DNA of 64,000 bases from the NCBI RefSeq assembly GCF_003569805.1, contig NZ_KZ984051.1:1811953-1875952 (forward strand), read 5' to 3'. Both the position numbers and the translations under genes were made by a program. Each line of letters begins with the position of its first letter. Position 1 is the stretch's first letter. Under the pieces are notes generated by a model that saw only the letters and a program-made list of their open reading frames with translations, made no database searches and was not told the origin of the DNA. Origin of the DNA: Microbacterium halotolerans (GTDB lineage Bacteria; Actinomycetota; Actinomycetes; Actinomycetales; Microbacteriaceae). Positions 8,734 to 18,466 of the stretch are shown one piece after another.

Positions 8734-8818
8734 GGCATTTCCCTTCTAAGCGAATACCGGATGAGAAAGACGCCCCGGCGATATGGCCGAGGCGTCGAGC
8801 AAGTAGCTTTCGAAGAGC

Positions 8819-9217
8819 TTAGAGCACCCAGCAGGACTTCACCAAACCCGTGGTCGCTTCGCTGAGCGTCGGGATCTCCTCGGTGTGCCGTTGGGCGTGA
8901 TCGCCGTCGGCGGCGTACTCGAACACCTTCCAGCCGACGGTGCCGAACTCCTCGTCGAGTGCCGTGAGGATGCAGGCCACGTCGCGATCGACCGGCGCCG
9001 TGAACTGGAACGACACCGAGGTCGTCGTCTCGTCGCGCACCTCGAAGCCGAGGTCGTCTGCGTTCACCGTGCTGATCGCACCCGCGACCGTGTGCCAGGC
9101 GAGGTACCCGGTCAGCGCCAGTGCGCCCGCGAAGACGACCAGCCAGAACGCGCGGACGCGCCCGCGTCGACGCACGCGGCCGTAGCGCTCGTCGAGCATC
9201 TGCTGGGTCGTCGTCAC
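8819..9217 (-). CDS. DUF4307 domain-containing membrane protein
   Basis: A 132-aa protein with a basic N-terminus (RYGRVRRRGRVR), one transmembrane helix at about residues 24-43 (AFWLVVFAGALALTGYLAW) and an extracellular domain of about 85 residues ending in KSCWVL. This matches the DUF4307 family of Actinobacteria, whose function is unknown. Two cysteines in the outer domain could form a disulfide. It lies upstream of greA on the same strand and is divergent from the small membrane protein at 9284. Confidence 0.8.
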   Translation of the reverse strand: MTTTQQMLDERYGRVRRRGRVRAFWLVVFAGALALTGYLAWHTVAGAISTVNADDLGFEVRDETTTSVSFQFTAPVDRDVACILTALDEEFGTVGWKVFEYAADGDHAQRHTEEIPTLSEATTGLVKSCWVL

Positions 9218-9283
9218 AAGGTTCTCCAGGCCAGGGCGGCATAGGCTGATACCACCAGGTTACGCCGCTCAGAGAGGCAATCC

Positions 9284-9595
9284 ATGCACGTACTCCAGGC
9301 GGTGTCGACGCCCGAACCGACGCCGACGCCGACGATGACCGTCGACCCCGACCTGGTCACGCCCGGCCCCGCGGGGTTCATCACGATCGTGCTGCTGGCG
9401 CTCGCCGTCGGTCTGCTGGCGTTCGACATGCTGCGGCGCGTGCGGCGCGCGCGATACCGCGAGGAGGCGCGCCTGGCGCTGGACGCGGAGGAAGCGGCTG
9501 TGCACGAAGCGACCGATGGCGGCGAGTCGGATTCCGGTGGCGGCATCGGCGACATCGTGCCAGGAGAGGATGCGCCGGACAAACCGTCCTCCTGA
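9284..9595 (+). CDS. Small single-pass membrane protein, unknown function
   Basis: A 103-aa protein of unknown function. The N-terminal 28 residues are Pro/Thr-rich (STPEPTPTPTM) and probably outside the cell. One hydrophobic helix follows (GFITIVLLALAVGLLAFDML), then a strongly basic stop-transfer (RRVRRARYR) and an acidic Gly/Ser-rich cytoplasmic tail. AGAGAGG lies 8 nt before the ATG. Codon pattern is like neighbouring genes, so I take it as real. It is divergent from the DUF4307 gene, and similar small proteins occur in this position in related genomes to my recollection. Confidence 0.7.
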   Translation: MHVLQAVSTPEPTPTPTMTVDPDLVTPGPAGFITIVLLALAVGLLAFDMLRRVRRARYREEARLALDAEEAAVHEATDGGESDSGGGIGDIVPGEDAPDKPSS

Positions 9596-9626
9596 GCCTG
9601 ATTCGAGCATCCGGGCTCTGCTCAGG

Positions 9627-10352
9627 TCAGGTCGCAGGGCCGTGGAAGGGCGGGTCGAGCACGAGCAGCAGAGCGCCCGTCCAATGGCACAGGAACGCCA
9701 GCACCGTGCAGACATGGAAGATCTCGTGGAAGCCGAAGTGATTCGGTGACGGGTTCGGGCGCTTGAGTGCGTACACGACCGCGCCGAGTGAGTAGAGCAG
9801 GCCGCCGACGATGATCAGGATCATCATGGCCGGGTTCGCTTCGAACAGCTGCGGCAGGTACATCACCGCGGCCCACCCGAGTGCGAGGTAGAGCGCGACG
9901 TAGAGCCAGCGGGGTGCACCGATCCACAGCACGCGGAACAGGATGCCGGCGATCGCGCCCGCCCATACGATGCTGAGCAGCAGCACGCCGTTTCCGAACG
10001 GCAGCGCGAGCACGCCGATCGGGGTGTAGGTCCCGGCGATGAGGAGCAGGATGTTCGCGTGGTCGATGCGCTTGAGCACGGCTTTGGTGCGCGGGCCCCA
10101 GTTGAACCGGTGATACACAGCAGAGTTGCCGAACAGCATCAGCGACGAGGCCATGAACACGGCAGAGGCCCATTTCGCCGGGGCGCCCTGTGCGAGGCTG
10201 ATCAGCACGATTCCCGCGGCGATGGCGACGGGGAACGTGCCCGCGTGGATCCAGCCGCGCCATGATGGCTTCTTCTCGCTCAGGGGTGCATTCGCCTCGG
10301 CATCGATCAGCGGAAGCTGGGGAACGTCGGGTGCGCGTCGGGAGCGTGCCAT
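9627..10352 (-). CDS. trhA: PAQR/hemolysin III family membrane protein TrhA
   Basis: A 241-aa polytopic protein of the hemolysin III (TrhA/YqfA) branch of the PAQR superfamily, linked to membrane energetics and fatty acid homeostasis; haemolysis itself is not established for most members. It has the conserved SAVYHRFNWGP motif, RIDHANILLLIAGTYTP, and the C-terminal HFGFHEIFHVCTVLAFLCHW, whose His residues together form the family metal site. Seven hydrophobic segments are visible. It is divergent from the Z-prenyl transferase at 10454, the same arrangement as Rv1085c/Rv1086 in Mycobacterium tuberculosis. Confidence 0.9.
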   Translation of the reverse strand: MARSRRAPDVPQLPLIDAEANAPLSEKKPSWRGWIHAGTFPVAIAAGIVLISLAQGAPAKWASAVFMASSLMLFGNSAVYHRFNWGPRTKAVLKRIDHANILLLIAGTYTPIGVLALPFGNGVLLLSIVWAGAIAGILFRVLWIGAPRWLYVALYLALGWAAVMYLPQLFEANPAMMILIIVGGLLYSLGAVVYALKRPNPSPNHFGFHEIFHVCTVLAFLCHWTGALLLVLDPPFHGPAT

Positions 10353-10453
10353 CTTCGAAGCCTACGCATTCGCACATGCCGTATCACGCACATGGCGGGC
10401 AGCTCGTAGCAGGGGATAACGGATGCACAGCGGGGCCGGGTACCGTAGGAAGC

Positions 10454-11239
10454 GTGACGAGCAAGCGGTCGGCGGAGGGGCGTGGCCTCCTTTATCGGCT
10501 CTACAACGCGCGGCTGAAGCGCCAGATCGATCGCGCAACGGTGCCGCACCACGTGGCGATGATCATCGACGGCAACCGTCGTTGGGCCAGGCAGCTCGGC
10601 TTCGACACGGCTGCCCACGGGCACCGCGCGGGGGCGGCGAAGATGGAGGAGTTCGTCGCCTGGTGCGACGACATCGGCGTCGAGGTCGTGACGCTGTACC
10701 TGCTGTCGAACGACAACGTCGTCAAGCGCGACGCGGCGGAGCTCACCGACCTCATCGAGATCATCGCGGGCCTCGCCGGCCGGCTGTCGCGCCGAGGCGA
10801 TTGGCGCGTGCAGCACGTGGGGCGCTCCGACAACCTGCCGGGGCACCTCGTCGATGCGCTGCGCGACGCCGAGACGCTGACGGCGGCGAACGTCGGTCTG
10901 CACGTCAACCTCGCGGCAGGCTACGGCGGCAGATACGAGATCGTCGACGCCGTGCGGCAGATCATCCAGAATCACTCGTCGAACGGCGGAAGCCTCGACG
11001 AGCTCGGAGCGAGCCTCACACCCGAGACGATCGGCGAGCACCTCTACACGCGTGGCCAGCCCGATCCGGATCTGGTCATCCGGACCAGTGGAGAGCAGCG
11101 ACTCAGTGACTTCCTCGTGTGGCAGAGCGCGCACAGCGAGTTCTACTTCATGGAGGCGCTCGGCCCGGATCTGCGCGAGATCGACTTCCTGCGCGCCATC
11201 CGCGACTACACCACGCGCGAGCGACGCTTCGGCAAATAG
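10454..11239 (+). CDS. Cis (Z)-isoprenyl diphosphate synthase, UppS family, probably short-chain
   Basis: This enzyme condenses isopentenyl diphosphate onto an allylic primer with Z geometry. The 261-aa protein has the catalytic MIIDGNRRWAR motif (Asp39), HGHRAG, and the C-terminal RTSGEQRLSDFLVWQS with EFYF. At the chain-length position of the TLYAFS motif of long-chain UppS it has TLYLLS, with Leu83 where Ala normally sits; bulky residues there shorten the product. Together with its neighbour trhA this mirrors Rv1086, a Z-farnesyl diphosphate synthase. I chose the GTG at 10454 because GGAAGC lies just upstream. A conventional undecaprenyl synthase is the alternative. Confidence 0.85.
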   Translation: MTSKRSAEGRGLLYRLYNARLKRQIDRATVPHHVAMIIDGNRRWARQLGFDTAAHGHRAGAAKMEEFVAWCDDIGVEVVTLYLLSNDNVVKRDAAELTDLIEIIAGLAGRLSRRGDWRVQHVGRSDNLPGHLVDALRDAETLTAANVGLHVNLAAGYGGRYEIVDAVRQIIQNHSSNGGSLDELGASLTPETIGEHLYTRGQPDPDLVIRTSGEQRLSDFLVWQSAHSEFYFMEALGPDLREIDFLRAIRDYTTRERRFGK

Positions 11240-11262
11240 CTCGCCCCGGTTCCGGGGCGAGC
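11239..11262 (+). terminator. Hairpin ending the Z-prenyl transferase transcript
   Basis: GCTCGCCCCGG and CCGGGGCGAGC form a perfect 11-bp stem with a 2-nt spacer that overlaps the stop codon region. It lacks a strong U-run, as is common in Actinobacteria. Confidence 0.65.
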
Positions 11263-11273
11263 CGCGTGTTCGG

Positions 11274-11406
11274 GCACAACTCAGTCGATCCGCAGCTCCG
11301 ATGTCGCTTCGAGCGCATGGTTCCGCGGTACCCGGCCGCTGCTCGTTCGGATCGACTGCGTTGTGCACGCACTCGTCACACGACGTTTACGGACTCGTCA
11401 CGCGAC
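11274..11406. repeat. Structured leader before phoH: long inverted repeat plus tandem motif
   Basis: The 318-bp gap between the prenyl transferase gene and phoH has no gene but is not plain. GCACAACTCAGTCGATCCG (11274-11292) is the reverse complement of 11348-11366 at 18 of 19 positions, across a 55-nt spacer. Directly after it, ACTCGTCACACGAC (11371-11384) is repeated as ACTCGTCACGCGAC (11393-11406) with a 22-bp period, about two helical turns. This could be a regulatory region or a structured RNA. Confidence 0.5.
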
Positions 11407-11557
11407 ACGCCAGGATTGCGCCGATGAAGGCCGCTGGCGGGGCGTAGCTTCACAGGTATCGGGCAGAGCGCCCGTTCGGGTCGGCCTCACGGAAGCGACT
11501 CGCGAACCCACGGTCGACTCGTAGAAGCCGGGCAGGTTCCCGGGGCGGGAGTGGGTT

Positions 11558-12913
11558 GTGACCACGATCAACACGCAGCAGTCCTCGCGCACGAACGAGC
11601 AGGGAGCGCACGACGCGGCCGATCAGCGGCTGCGGACGTATGTGCTCGACACCTCCGTTCTGCTGAGTGATCCACGCGCTCTGTTCCGCTTCGCGGAGCA
11701 TTCGCTCGTCATTCCGGTCGTCGTCGTCAGCGAGCTCGAGGGCAAGCGGCACGATCCGGAACTCGGCTACTTCGCGCGTCAAGCGCTGCGCTTCCTCGAC
11801 GGTCTGCGCGTCGAACACGGGCGACTCGACTTCCCTGTCTCCGTGGGGGAGGGAACCCTCCGCGTCGAACTGAACAACATCGATCAGCAGGTGCTGCCAC
11901 ACGGCATCCGGCTGGCCGACAACGACAGCCGCATCCTCGCGGTCGCCTCGCACCTGCAGCAGGACGGGCAGGACGTGACAGTCGTCTCGAAGGACCTGCC
12001 GATGCGCGTGAAGGCGGCATCGATCGGGCTGCAGGCCGAGGAGTATCTGGCCGAGCAGGCCGTCGACTCCGGATGGACCGGGGTGGCCTCGCTCGCGCTC
12101 TCGGGCGACGACATGGCCGATCTCTACGACGCCGAGGTCGGCGTGCATGAGGACGCGGCCGGTCTTCCGATCAACACCGGGCTGGTCATCCAGTCGGAGC
12201 GCGGATCGGCACTCGGGCGCATCGTGGGCGACGGCGAGTTCAAGCTCGTGCGCGGCGACGGCGACGTGTTCGGTCTGCACGGGCGCTCTGCCGAGCAGCG
12301 CATCGCAATCGACGTGCTGCAGGACCCGGAGGTCGGCATCGTCTCGCTCGGAGGCAAGGCCGGCACCGGCAAGTCGGCGCTGGCGCTGTGCGCCGGGCTC
12401 GAGCAGGTGCTGGAGCGCCAGCAGCAGAAGAAGATCATCGTCTTCCGGCCGCTGTTCGCCGTCGGCGGGCAGGAGCTCGGCTATCTGCCGGGTGATCAGG
12501 GCGAGAAGATGAACCCGTGGGGTCAGGCGGTGTACGACACCCTCGGCTCAGTGGTCTCGGAGAACGTGCTCGACGAGGTGATGGCGCGCGGTCTGCTCGA
12601 GGTGATGCCGCTCACGCACATCAGAGGACGGTCTCTGCACGACGCGTTCGTGATCGTCGACGAGGCGCAGTCGCTGGAGCGGAATGTGCTGCTGACGGTG
12701 CTCAGCCGCATCGGACAGAACTCGAAGGTGGTTCTCACACACGACATGCAGCAGCGCGACAACCTCAGAGTCGGGCGACACGACGGCATCGCCAGCGTCA
12801 TCGAGACGCTCAAGGGCCACAGCCTGTTCGCACACGTCACACTCACCCGCAGCGAGCGCTCGGCGATCGCGGCGCTCGTGACCAATCTGCTGGAGACGGG
12901 CGAGCTGGCGTAG
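11558..12913 (+). CDS. PhoH family protein with N-terminal PIN domain (PhoH2-type)
   Basis: A 451-aa two-domain protein. The N-terminal PIN ribonuclease domain has [12 protein letters not shown] (Asp31), an acidic second strand and NDSRILAVA. The C-terminal PhoH ATPase has a Walker A (GKAGTGKS, about residue 266) and Walker B (AFVIVDEAQ, about residue 365) and a conserved [10 protein letters not shown]. PhoH2 proteins are sequence-specific RNA helicase/ribonucleases. No PhoAT-type antitoxin gene is evident directly upstream; the region before the GTG start holds repeats instead. The start is a GTG, and several purine-rich stretches upstream could serve as the binding site. Confidence 0.9.
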   Translation: MTTINTQQSSRTNEQGAHDAADQRLRTYVLDTSVLLSDPRALFRFAEHSLVIPVVVVSELEGKRHDPELGYFARQALRFLDGLRVEHGRLDFPVSVGEGTLRVELNNIDQQVLPHGIRLADNDSRILAVASHLQQDGQDVTVVSKDLPMRVKAASIGLQAEEYLAEQAVDSGWTGVASLALSGDDMADLYDAEVGVHEDAAGLPINTGLVIQSERGSALGRIVGDGEFKLVRGDGDVFGLHGRSAEQRIAIDVLQDPEVGIVSLGGKAGTGKSALALCAGLEQVLERQQQKKIIVFRPLFAVGGQELGYLPGDQGEKMNPWGQAVYDTLGSVVSENVLDEVMARGLLEVMPLTHIRGRSLHDAFVIVDEAQSLERNVLLTVLSRIGQNSKVVLTHDMQQRDNLRVGRHDGIASVIETLKGHSLFAHVTLTRSERSAIAALVTNLLETGELA

Positions 12914-12934
12914 CACGCCAACCGGGACGCATGA

Positions 12935-12969
12935 AGCGGGGTGGTGAGGAAGAACCTCACCACCCCGCT
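12935..12969. terminator. Bidirectional hairpin between phoH and fumC
   Basis: AGCGGGGTGGTGAGG (12935-12949) and CCTCACCACCCCGCT (12955-12969) form a perfect 15-bp stem with a 5-nt AAGAA loop between two convergent genes. Confidence 0.85.
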
Positions 12970-13107
12970 CTTCATCGCTCGGCATGAGAGCGCAAGCGCT
13001 CTCCGCCTCAGCGAATTCGTGCACTGGTGCGTCTCTGGGAAGGCGGAGGAGGGAAGGGCACCGCGAGTGCCCTGACCGCCGCCGCCAGAGGCGTGCCAGC
13101 GTGCGAA

Positions 13108-14502
13108 TCAGCCCGGGTGGGTCATGGAGAGGAGGTCGAGCTTCTGATCCAGCTGCGCCTCGGTGATCTCGCCGCGCTCGACGTAGCCGAGGTCGATCAC
13201 GGCCTCGCGCACCGTGATGCCCCTCGCGACCGAGTGCTTTGCGATCTTCGCGGCGGCCTCGTAGCCGATCAGACCGTTCAACGGCGTGACGATCGAGGGG
13301 CTCATGCCTGCCAGAGCGGTGACGCGCTCGACGTTCGCCTGCAGCCCGTCGACGGTCTTGTCGGCCAGCGTGCGGGAGGCGTTCGAGAGCAGGCGGATCG
13401 ACTCGAGCAGGGCCGTCCCCATCACCGGAATGGCGACGTTCAGCTCGAATGCCCCGGATGCGCCGGCCCATGCGACCGTCGCGTCGTTGCCGATGACGCG
13501 GGCGGCGACCATCAGCGTGGCCTCCGGAATGACCGGGTTGACCTTGCCGGGCATGATCGACGATCCCGGCTGCAGATCGGGGAGATGCAGTTCGCCGAGT
13601 CCCGTGTTCGGGCCGGAGCCCATCCAGCGCAGATCGTTGTTGATCTTGGTCAGCGACACAGCGATGGTGCGAAGGGCGCCGGATGCCTCGACGAGACCGT
13701 CGCGGTTCGCCTGCGCCTCGAAGTGGTCGACCGCCTCGGTCAGCGGCAGACCGGTCTCGGCGACGAGGTTCGCGATGACCTTCTGCGGGAATCCCTTGGG
13801 GGTGTTGATGCCGGTGCCGGTGGCCGTGCCGCCCTGGGGAACCTCGGCGACGCGGCCGATCGTCGCCTCGACGCGCTCGATGCCGAGGCGCATCTGACGG
13901 GCGTAGCCGCCGAACTCCTGACCCAGAGTGACGGGCGTGGCGTCCATCAGGTGGGTGCGGCCGGACTTCACGACCGACTTCCATTCCTCGGCCTTGGCTT
14001 CGAAGGCCTTGGCGAGGTGGTCGAGGGCGGGGACGAGGTCGGTCAGCAGCGCCTCGGTCACGGCGACGTGCACCGAGGTCGGGAACACGTCGTTGGAGGA
14101 CTGTGAGGCGTTCACATGGTCATTCGGGTGCACCTCGCTGCCGAGCTTCTCGGTGGCGAGAGTCGAGAGCACCTCGTTCATGTTCATGTTCGAGGAGGTG
14201 CCGGAGCCGGTCTGGTACGTGTCGACGGGGAACTCCGCCTCGTAGCCGCCGGCGACGATCTGATCGGCCGCCCACGCGATGGCGTCGGCGATTCCGCCGT
14301 CGAGAGTGCCGAGATCCTTGTTCGCCAGTGCCGCCGCCTTCTTGATGCGCGCGAGGGCGTGGATGTGGCGGGTTTCGAGGCCCTTGCCCGAGATGGGGAA
14401 GTTGTCGACGGCGCGCTGTGTCTGGGCGCGATACAGGGCGTCTTTGGGGACGCGCACCTCGCCCATCGTGTCGTGCTCGATCCGGTACTCGGTGTCGGAC
14501 AT
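13108..14502 (-). CDS. fumC: Class II fumarate hydratase
   Basis: This TCA-cycle enzyme interconverts fumarate and L-malate without an iron-sulfur cluster. The 464-aa protein shows the superfamily signature [11 protein letters not shown] at about residue 315, the [14 protein letters not shown] substrate region near 105, and [10 protein letters not shown]. Length is normal. The ATG at 14502 was chosen for AAGGAGAG 4 nt upstream; a longer frame lacks a site. It is the last gene of a tightly packed minus-strand operon (xseA, xseB, DUF4245, carbonic anhydrase, fumC), 36 bp after the carbonic anhydrase stop. Confidence 0.95.
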   Translation of the reverse strand: MSDTEYRIEHDTMGEVRVPKDALYRAQTQRAVDNFPISGKGLETRHIHALARIKKAAALANKDLGTLDGGIADAIAWAADQIVAGGYEAEFPVDTYQTGSGTSSNMNMNEVLSTLATEKLGSEVHPNDHVNASQSSNDVFPTSVHVAVTEALLTDLVPALDHLAKAFEAKAEEWKSVVKSGRTHLMDATPVTLGQEFGGYARQMRLGIERVEATIGRVAEVPQGGTATGTGINTPKGFPQKVIANLVAETGLPLTEAVDHFEAQANRDGLVEASGALRTIAVSLTKINNDLRWMGSGPNTGLGELHLPDLQPGSSIMPGKVNPVIPEATLMVAARVIGNDATVAWAGASGAFELNVAIPVMGTALLESIRLLSNASRTLADKTVDGLQANVERVTALAGMSPSIVTPLNGLIGYEAAAKIAKHSVARGITVREAVIDLGYVERGEITEAQLDQKLDLLSMTHPG

Positions 14503-14538
14503 GTCTCTCCTTACCTCAGGCCGCATCCCTGCGGCGGT

Positions 14539-15171
14539 TCACTGTTCCGCGCCGAGCACGACGCGCGGCTCGACCTTGCCCTCTGCCAGACGGTAGTTGG
14601 CGCCGACGATGCCGAGGCGGCCCTCGGCCACGGCCTCGCTGATCAGCTCGGAATGTCGCAGGATCGACGCGACCGTCTGTTCGAGGTGGCGTCGCCCGAC
14701 GTTCTCGGCGCTCACCGTCTCGTGTGTGACGCCCTCGTCGCTGCCGGCGCGCAGCTCGGACTGCACAGCGGGCACGATCGGTGCGATCAGGCGCCAGATG
14801 TACGGGGGCAGCGGATCCTTGTCGATGTCGAAGCTGTCGATCGCCGCGCGGACGGCGCCGCACGCGTCGTGGCTGAGCACCACGATCAGCGGCACTCTGA
14901 GGACCTCGACCGCGTACTCGAGCGATCCCATGATCGACTCGCCCGTCACCTGCCCGGCATTGCGCACGACGAACAGGTCGCCGAGCCCCATGTCGAAGAT
15001 GATCTCGGCGGCCAGCCGAGAGTCGGAACAGCCGAACAGGGCCGCGCGCGGCGCCTGCGATGCGGCGAGTTCGTTGCGTCGGCCGGCGTCCTGATGCGGG
15101 TGCTCCGGGGCGTTCTCGACGAACCGTCGGTTGCCGTCGAGCATCTGGTTCCAGACATCTGCGGGGATCAT
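14539..15171 (-). CDS. Beta-class carbonic anhydrase
   Basis: This zinc enzyme interconverts CO2 and bicarbonate in the cytoplasm. The 210-aa protein has the zinc and dyad motif CSDSR (Cys48, Asp50, Arg52) and the second ligand pair in SHDACGAV (His101, Cys104). The NAGQ loop after the first motif is also typical. The ATG at 15171 overlaps the TGA of the upstream DUF4245 gene as ATGA. Its place ahead of fumC may reflect supply of bicarbonate to anaplerosis, but this is inference from order only. Confidence 0.93.
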   Translation of the reverse strand: MIPADVWNQMLDGNRRFVENAPEHPHQDAGRRNELAASQAPRAALFGCSDSRLAAEIIFDMGLGDLFVVRNAGQVTGESIMGSLEYAVEVLRVPLIVVLSHDACGAVRAAIDSFDIDKDPLPPYIWRLIAPIVPAVQSELRAGSDEGVTHETVSAENVGRRHLEQTVASILRHSELISEAVAEGRLGIVGANYRLAEGKVEPRVVLGAEQ

Positions 15172-15809
15172 GTCGCGTCCTCCTCCTGGTCGCCTGCGGC
15201 GATGTTGTCGCGGATCTGGTCTGAGAGCAGGCTCGCCATCTCGGCTGTGGCGTCGGCGGAGGCAGAGCCGTACAGCAGCACGTAGCCGTCGCTGAGCGCC
15301 GTGCCGATGGCGTAGGAGACGGGGGAGTCGTTCTGCGTGCCCCCGATGTCGTACACGCTCCACTGCACGCCGTCGATGGTCGTGGTGTCGTCGGCGCGAG
15401 CGCCTGAGAGTTCCTGTGCCGCCCAGGTCTCGTCGCCGTCGAAGCCCTGCAGAAGCGTGACGTAGTCCTTCTCGTCGGGGGTGAGGTGCACGACCTTCCA
15501 CGACACGACCGTGGAGGGGGAGACCTCAGCGGCGTTGACGCCCCATCCGGTCGACAGATCGGCGACCAGCGGAGTGTGGTCGTACGCCTCCTCGGCGTTG
15601 GCGGCGATGGCGGCGACGTCGATCTCCGGGCGTTCGGAGGGTGTGCCGCGGGGCACACCGAGTATCACCACGACCACGATGAGCAGAGTGACGCCCAGAG
15701 CGATGATCAGGTTCCGGACATTCTGACTGTTCCGGTATGCGGCCGAGCGGGCGGCCTTCTGCGCCGCGATGTCCTCGGCGGTCTGCTGCTCGGATGCCCC
15801 GTTCGCCAT
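15168..15809 (-). CDS. DUF4245 domain-containing membrane-anchored protein
   Basis: A 213-aa protein with a short cytoplasmic N-terminus rich in Ala/Gln/Asn, one transmembrane helix (NLIIALGVTLLIVVVVILGV, about residues 33-52) and a secreted domain of about 160 residues with GWGVNAAEV and a VQWSVYDI strand. It fits the actinobacterial DUF4245 family, whose function is unknown. The ATG shares one base with the xseB TGA, and its own stop overlaps the carbonic anhydrase start. Co-occurrence with xseAB and fumC is common in Microbacteriaceae as I know them. Confidence 0.85.
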   Translation of the reverse strand: MANGASEQQTAEDIAAQKAARSAAYRNSQNVRNLIIALGVTLLIVVVVILGVPRGTPSERPEIDVAAIAANAEEAYDHTPLVADLSTGWGVNAAEVSPSTVVSWKVVHLTPDEKDYVTLLQGFDGDETWAAQELSGARADDTTTIDGVQWSVYDIGGTQNDSPVSYAIGTALSDGYVLLYGSASADATAEMASLLSDQIRDNIAAGDQEEDAT

Positions 15810-16048
15810 CACTCGGCCTCTGCCGCGGCCTCTGGCCTTGCGGCTTCCAACCTGCTCTTCGCGCCGCGCAGCCACTCCTCGCAGCGCGCGGCGAGAGCCT
15901 CGCCGCGCTCCCAGAGAGACAGCGACTGCTCGAGCGTGGCCGCGCCTTGTTCGAGTTCGGACACGACGCTGACGAGTTCATCGCGCGCCTGCTCGAAAGA
16001 GAGCGAGGCGACGTCGGCGGGGGCAGGCTGGTCCGTCATCGTAGCCAT
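15809..16048 (-). CDS. xseB: Exodeoxyribonuclease VII small subunit
   Basis: The small subunit binds XseA to form exonuclease VII, which degrades single-stranded DNA. The 79-aa protein is mostly helical and has the family core [19 protein letters not shown] followed by [23 protein letters not shown] chose the ATG at 16048, one base after the xseA stop and 6 nt after GGAAG; an in-frame ATG at 16039 is the alternative. The Ala/Glu-rich tail varies in the family. Confidence 0.92.
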   Translation of the reverse strand: MATMTDQPAPADVASLSFEQARDELVSVVSELEQGAATLEQSLSLWERGEALAARCEEWLRGAKSRLEAARPEAAAEAE

Positions 16049-16049
16049 T

Positions 16050-17354
16050 CTATTCTTCCGATCCGGCCTGCGCCGCCACCGGTGAGGCGTCGATGCTGCC
16101 GTGCGAAACGGCCGCGATCGAGCCGTGCGCGACTGTGACGATGAGTCGCGTGTCTGCAGGAGCCTGAGCCGGCTCGCGCACGATCCGGCCGACTTCGTCC
16201 TGGGCGATGGCGTAGCCGCGGGCGAGGGTCGATGCGGGGGAGAGCGCCCGCAGCGACGCGCGGAGCTCACCTGTGCGTGCCTCCGCCTGCCGCAGCGCGC
16301 GATCGACCGTGTCGCGGCCGCGCGAGACCTGCAGGAACACGTCCTGTGCGCGGTCGCGGATGATCCGGTCGGGCTCCCGCAGCGCGGGGCGCGAGCGCAG
16401 CTGCTCGAGCTGGGCGAGGTCGTTCGTGACGCGCTGCGTCAGACGCATCTTCGCTCGCGCGCGCAGCTCGGCGATGAGTGCACGCTGCTCGCCGACATCC
16501 GGGACCACTCTCTTGGCGGCGTCGGTGGGTGTGGACGCGCGCAGGTCGGCGACGTCGTCGAGCAGCGGATGATCGTTCTCGTGGCCGATGGCGCTGACGA
16601 CGGGCGTGGTCGCGGCAGCGACGGCGCGCAGCAGGCGCTCATCGCTGAACCCGAGCAGTGTCTGCGGGTCGCCGCCGCCGCGCGCGATGACGATCACATC
16701 GACCGAGTCGTCGCCCTCGAGCCTCTCGAGGGCTGCGAGCACGTCGGGGACGCAGCGGTCCCCCTGCACCGCCGCATGCTCGGTGCGGAAGCTCACCTCG
16801 GGCCAGCGCAGCTCGGCGTTGCGGATCACATCGCGCTCGGCGTCGCTGCGTTCGCCGGTGATGAGGCCGATGCGATGAGGCAGGAAGGGGACGGGCTTCT
16901 TGCGCGCAGGGTCGAACAGTCCCTCCGCCTTCAGCTGCGCCCTCAGCCGCTCAAGCCGTTCGAGCTGGTCGCCGAGCCCGACGTGGCGCATGGAGCTGAC
17001 CTGGAAGGCCAGCTCCCCGCCCTTGACCCAGTAGTCCGTCTTGACGTTCGCGATCACATGGTCGCCGACCTTGAGGTCGGCCGGCAGGCGGCTGCGCACG
17101 CTCGACCACACTCGCAGCGAGATGTGGGCGTCGGTCTGGAGATCCTTCAGCCGACCGAACGTGGCGCCGGCGCGCACGTTCCACGACGTGATCTCGCCTT
17201 CCACCCAGAGCGAGCCCCATCGTTCGATGAAGCCGCGGATGGTCCTGCCGAGCCGTTCGACTGACGTCGGAGCGTCGGAGGAGGACTCCGATGGTGCGAC
17301 GCTGTCGGGTGGGGGAGCCTGACCCGGCACCGGCTCGGTGCTGAAGGTGGTCAT
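16050..17354 (-). CDS. xseA: Exodeoxyribonuclease VII large subunit
   Basis: This is the catalytic subunit of exonuclease VII. The 434-aa protein has an N-terminal OB fold ([23 protein letters not shown]), then the nuclease domain with [16 protein letters not shown] and [21 protein letters not shown], and a long coiled-coil region that binds XseB. It is the first gene of the operon that runs to fumC and is divergent from ispH, 62 bp away. Confidence 0.94.
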   Translation of the reverse strand: MTTFSTEPVPGQAPPPDSVAPSESSSDAPTSVERLGRTIRGFIERWGSLWVEGEITSWNVRAGATFGRLKDLQTDAHISLRVWSSVRSRLPADLKVGDHVIANVKTDYWVKGGELAFQVSSMRHVGLGDQLERLERLRAQLKAEGLFDPARKKPVPFLPHRIGLITGERSDAERDVIRNAELRWPEVSFRTEHAAVQGDRCVPDVLAALERLEGDDSVDVIVIARGGGDPQTLLGFSDERLLRAVAAATTPVVSAIGHENDHPLLDDVADLRASTPTDAAKRVVPDVGEQRALIAELRARAKMRLTQRVTNDLAQLEQLRSRPALREPDRIIRDRAQDVFLQVSRGRDTVDRALRQAEARTGELRASLRALSPASTLARGYAIAQDEVGRIVREPAQAPADTRLIVTVAHGSIAAVSHGSIDASPVAAQAGSEE

Positions 17355-17416
17355 GGTTTGCCTCTCGTCGCTTCGGATATCGGCCGATGCTCAAGCGCCG
17401 CCCGTAGACTGGGTGG

Positions 17417-18466
17417 GTGAGTTCCACCGCAGTTTCGTTGCCCGTACCGCGCGTACCGGTTCGTCGTGAGCGCCTCCAGAATAACGAGGTCCTCGGACAT
17501 AAGCGTGTGCTGCTGGCCGCGCCCCGCGGCTACTGCGCGGGTGTCGACCGGGCGGTGATCACGGTGGAGAAGGCGTTGGACCGGTACGGCGCCCCGGTGT
17601 ACGTGCGCAAACAGATCGTGCACAACATCCACGTGGTGCACGAGCTCGAGGCGCGTGGTGCGGTCTTCGTCGAGGAAGTCGATGAGGTTCCGGAGGGTGC
17701 GCACATCGTCTTCAGTGCGCACGGGGTGTCTCCTGCCGTGGTCGATGCGGCGTCGGATCGCGGCCTGCAGGCGATCGACGCGTCGTGCCCGCTCGTGACG
17801 AAGGTGCACCGCGAGGCCAAACGCTTCGCCAGAGACGACTATCAGATCCTGCTCGTCGGCCATGAGGGCCACGAGGAAGTCGAGGGCACGGCCGGTGAGG
17901 CGCCAGGCAGTGTCACGATCGTGAACAACCCGGATGAGGCGGCGACGATCGAGGTCGACGACCCGTCGAAGCTGGTGTGGCTGTCGCAGACCACCCTGTC
18001 AGTCGACGAGACGATGGAGACGGTGCGCCGACTGCGGGAGCGGTTCCCGAATCTGCAGGATCCCCCGAGCGACGACATCTGCTACGCGACGCAGAACCGC
18101 CAGGTTGCGATCAAGAAGGTCGCGCGCGGCTCCGATCTCGTGATCGTCGTCGGTTCGGCGAACTCATCGAACAGCGTGCGCCTGGTCGAGGTCGCGTTGG
18201 AATACGGCGCCAAAGCCGCGTATCGCGTCGACTACGCGGACGAGGTGCGTCAGGAGTGGCTCGACGGGGTCGAGACGGTGGGCATCACGAGCGGCGCATC
18301 GGTGCCGGATGTGCTGGTTCAGCAGCTGCTCGACGACCTCGCCGACGCAGGCTATGCCGATGTCGAGGAAGTGCGCACCGCCGAGGAGGATCTGATCTTC
18401 TCGCTCCCGAAGGAACTGCGCGGTGAAGGGCAGCCGCGGGGCGGTCGGGCGGGAGCCGCAGCATGA
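17417..18466 (+). CDS. ispH: 4-hydroxy-3-methylbut-2-enyl diphosphate reductase
   Basis: The last enzyme of the MEP pathway makes IPP and DMAPP from HMBPP, using a [4Fe-4S] cluster. The 349-aa protein has the three cluster cysteines: Cys40 in [11 protein letters not shown], Cys124 in [11 protein letters not shown] and Cys222 in [11 protein letters not shown], plus the HGVSP loop. An extra basic stretch of about 27 residues precedes the fold, typical of actinobacterial members. The start is a GTG. The DUF6264 gene overlaps its stop by 4 bp. It supplies the substrate used by the prenyl transferase at 10454. Confidence 0.95.
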   Translation: MSSTAVSLPVPRVPVRRERLQNNEVLGHKRVLLAAPRGYCAGVDRAVITVEKALDRYGAPVYVRKQIVHNIHVVHELEARGAVFVEEVDEVPEGAHIVFSAHGVSPAVVDAASDRGLQAIDASCPLVTKVHREAKRFARDDYQILLVGHEGHEEVEGTAGEAPGSVTIVNNPDEAATIEVDDPSKLVWLSQTTLSVDETMETVRRLRERFPNLQDPPSDDICYATQNRQVAIKKVARGSDLVIVVGSANSSNSVRLVEVALEYGAKAAYRVDYADEVRQEWLDGVETVGITSGASVPDVLVQQLLDDLADAGYADVEEVRTAEEDLIFSLPKELRGEGQPRGGRAGAAA

